Assembly (NCBI GenBank): GCA_027067015.1
Contig: JAMOMS010000285.1
Coordinates: 1-5,240 of the forward strand
Length of the DNA stretch: 5,240 nucleotides
DNA from: Campylobacterales bacterium
Lineage (GTDB): Bacteria; Campylobacterota; Campylobacteria; Campylobacterales; Hydrogenimonadaceae
Direction of reading: 5' to 3'
Shown piece after piece: positions 4,620 to 5,240 of the stretch (within the stretch, counting starts at the first letter, position 1; each line of letters begins with the position of its first letter). The notes beneath the pieces were generated by a model, which did not search any database, was not told where the DNA came from, and was given only the letters and a program-made list of their open reading frames with translations. A program made the position numbers and the translations under genes.

Positions 4620-5240
4620 CTATCGGTAAATCAGTCGCCCAAATCCCAGTAAAAAGAGCAGGGCCGCCCCGTTTTTGAAAGCGGGATCGTAAAGGAGTAA
4701 AAAGATGGCCCCAAGCATCGCCGCAAACGCCAACAGAACCGGACGCTGGTAGGCCAGGGCCTCTTTTTTGAGCCACTCCAGCTGGCGCAGGGACATCTCC
4801 ACCCGCATCGTCCCCTCGCTGGCCTGGCGAAGGGTGGTTTTGAGGTCTTTAAGTAGCCACGGCGCGTAGGCGATCTCGTCGGCGATCATCTCAATGACGG
4901 AGCTTTTGATGCCAAGGGCTCTTGGAATGTTGGCCTGCAGTACGGGCAGAATATCCTTGATGCCGTTGAAATTGGGGATATAGGTGGTCCCCAGCCCCTC
5001 CACGATGGCGCTGACACGAAGAATGTAGATGGCCTCCTGGGGCAGTTTAAAAGGCAGATTGCGGGTAGACTCCAGCACCTCAAAGGCCAAAGTCTGCATA
5101 TCGATGGCGCTTAAACTCTCATCGGCAAAAATATCAAACATCCGCTCCACAAACTCGGCCAGCTCGCTCTCGGGCGCTTCATAGGCAATAGTTCCCAGCC
5201 GTTTGGCGCTGGCTACGTATCGGCCGTAATCACGCTCATG
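4620..5240 (-). CDS. ubiB: ABC1/AarF/UbiB-family atypical kinase, C-terminal part (runs in from right edge)
   Basis: 206 codons before the TAG at 4622-4620, open to the right edge, so the N-terminus and kinase core lie outside the window. GTG 5150 is an internal codon: the frame continues through it with protein-like sequence (HERDYGRYVASAKRLG...). Recognisable C-terminal features are LPQEAIYILRVSAIVEGLGT followed by YIPNFN (about 66-92 of the visible part), matching the UbiB 'P.e...l.R.....eG....l.p.fn' stretch, an amphipathic helical region, and two hydrophobic segments at about 166-184 and 191-205 that fit the paired C-terminal membrane helices of UbiB. Family role: an inner-membrane ATP-binding protein-kinase-like protein that supports quinone or isoprenoid-lipid biosynthesis. 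In a menaquinone-using host the exact role is unclear, so the symbol is a family label. It is separated from the kinase operon by 193 bp and is probably a separate unit. Confidence 0.8.
   Translation of the reverse strand, partial: HERDYGRYVASAKRLGTIAYEAPESELAEFVERMFDIFADESLSAIDMQTLAFEVLESTRNLPFKLPQEAIYILRVSAIVEGLGTTYIPNFNGIKDILPVLQANIPRALGIKSSVIEMIADEIAYAPWLLKDLKTTLRQASEGTMRVEMSLRQLEWLKKEALAYQRPVLLAFAAMLGAIFLLLYDPAFKNGAALLFLLGFGRLIYR

Noticed and set aside
4528..4776. Minus-strand open frame of 82 codons spanning the UbiB-like 3' end and the intergenic region
   Set aside because: It overlaps the UbiB-like frame over most of its length and has no ribosome binding site or family features.
1..5240. 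CRISPR array, tRNA or rRNA genes
   Set aside because: No regularly spaced repeats and no tRNA or rRNA signature sequences were seen on either strand.

Overview
The window looks like chromosomal DNA from a moderately GC-rich member of the Campylobacterota (Epsilonproteobacteria), such as a Sulfurovum/Sulfurimonas/Hydrogenimonas-type vent or sediment chemolithotroph. This placement is inferred from the style of the proteins: a stand-alone Aer/CetB-like PAS protein, a GAF hybrid histidine kinase, and a small single-copy IS1595-like transposase relative. No taxonomic marker gene is present. Genes are tightly packed, and five of the six lie on the minus strand.

Left edge (1-260): the first 61 codons of a CbiM/NikM-type cobalt/nickel ECF transporter subunit run leftward out of the window. 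Its control region is compact: a perfect TATAAT -10 box, a 16-bp perfect palindrome just downstream of the expected transcription start, then a strong Shine-Dalgarno site and a GTG start. The leader is too short for a cobalamin riboswitch. A divergent plus-strand gene (about 203-961) encodes a small protein related to IS1595-family DDE transposases. It has no recognisable IS ends, so it looks like a resident or domesticated gene. Its start is unclear.

Centre (944-4426): a compact four-gene minus-strand unit, in transcription order: a GAF-HisKA-HATPase-pseudoREC-REC hybrid histidine kinase; a single PAS-domain protein of the Aer/CetB type; a roadblock/LC7-like protein; and a SixA-like histidine-phosphatase-fold protein whose nucleophilic His is replaced by Ser. 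Gaps are 13, 9 and 5 bp, which argues for one transcript. I read the unit as a redox or energy-sensing phosphorelay with accessory proteins. No DNA-binding response regulator, HPt protein or Ras-like GTPase is present in the window. The unit ends tail-to-tail with the transposase-like gene, overlapping it by 18 bp.

Right edge (4427-5240): a 193-bp AT-rich intergenic region with two inverted repeats and a possible -10 box precedes the kinase. Upstream of it is the C-terminal part of an ABC1/AarF/UbiB-family atypical kinase with two C-terminal membrane helices, running in from beyond the right edge.

The best candidate for something undescribed is the kinase / PAS / roadblock / Ser-variant SixA module, followed by the palindrome-controlled cbiM promoter.
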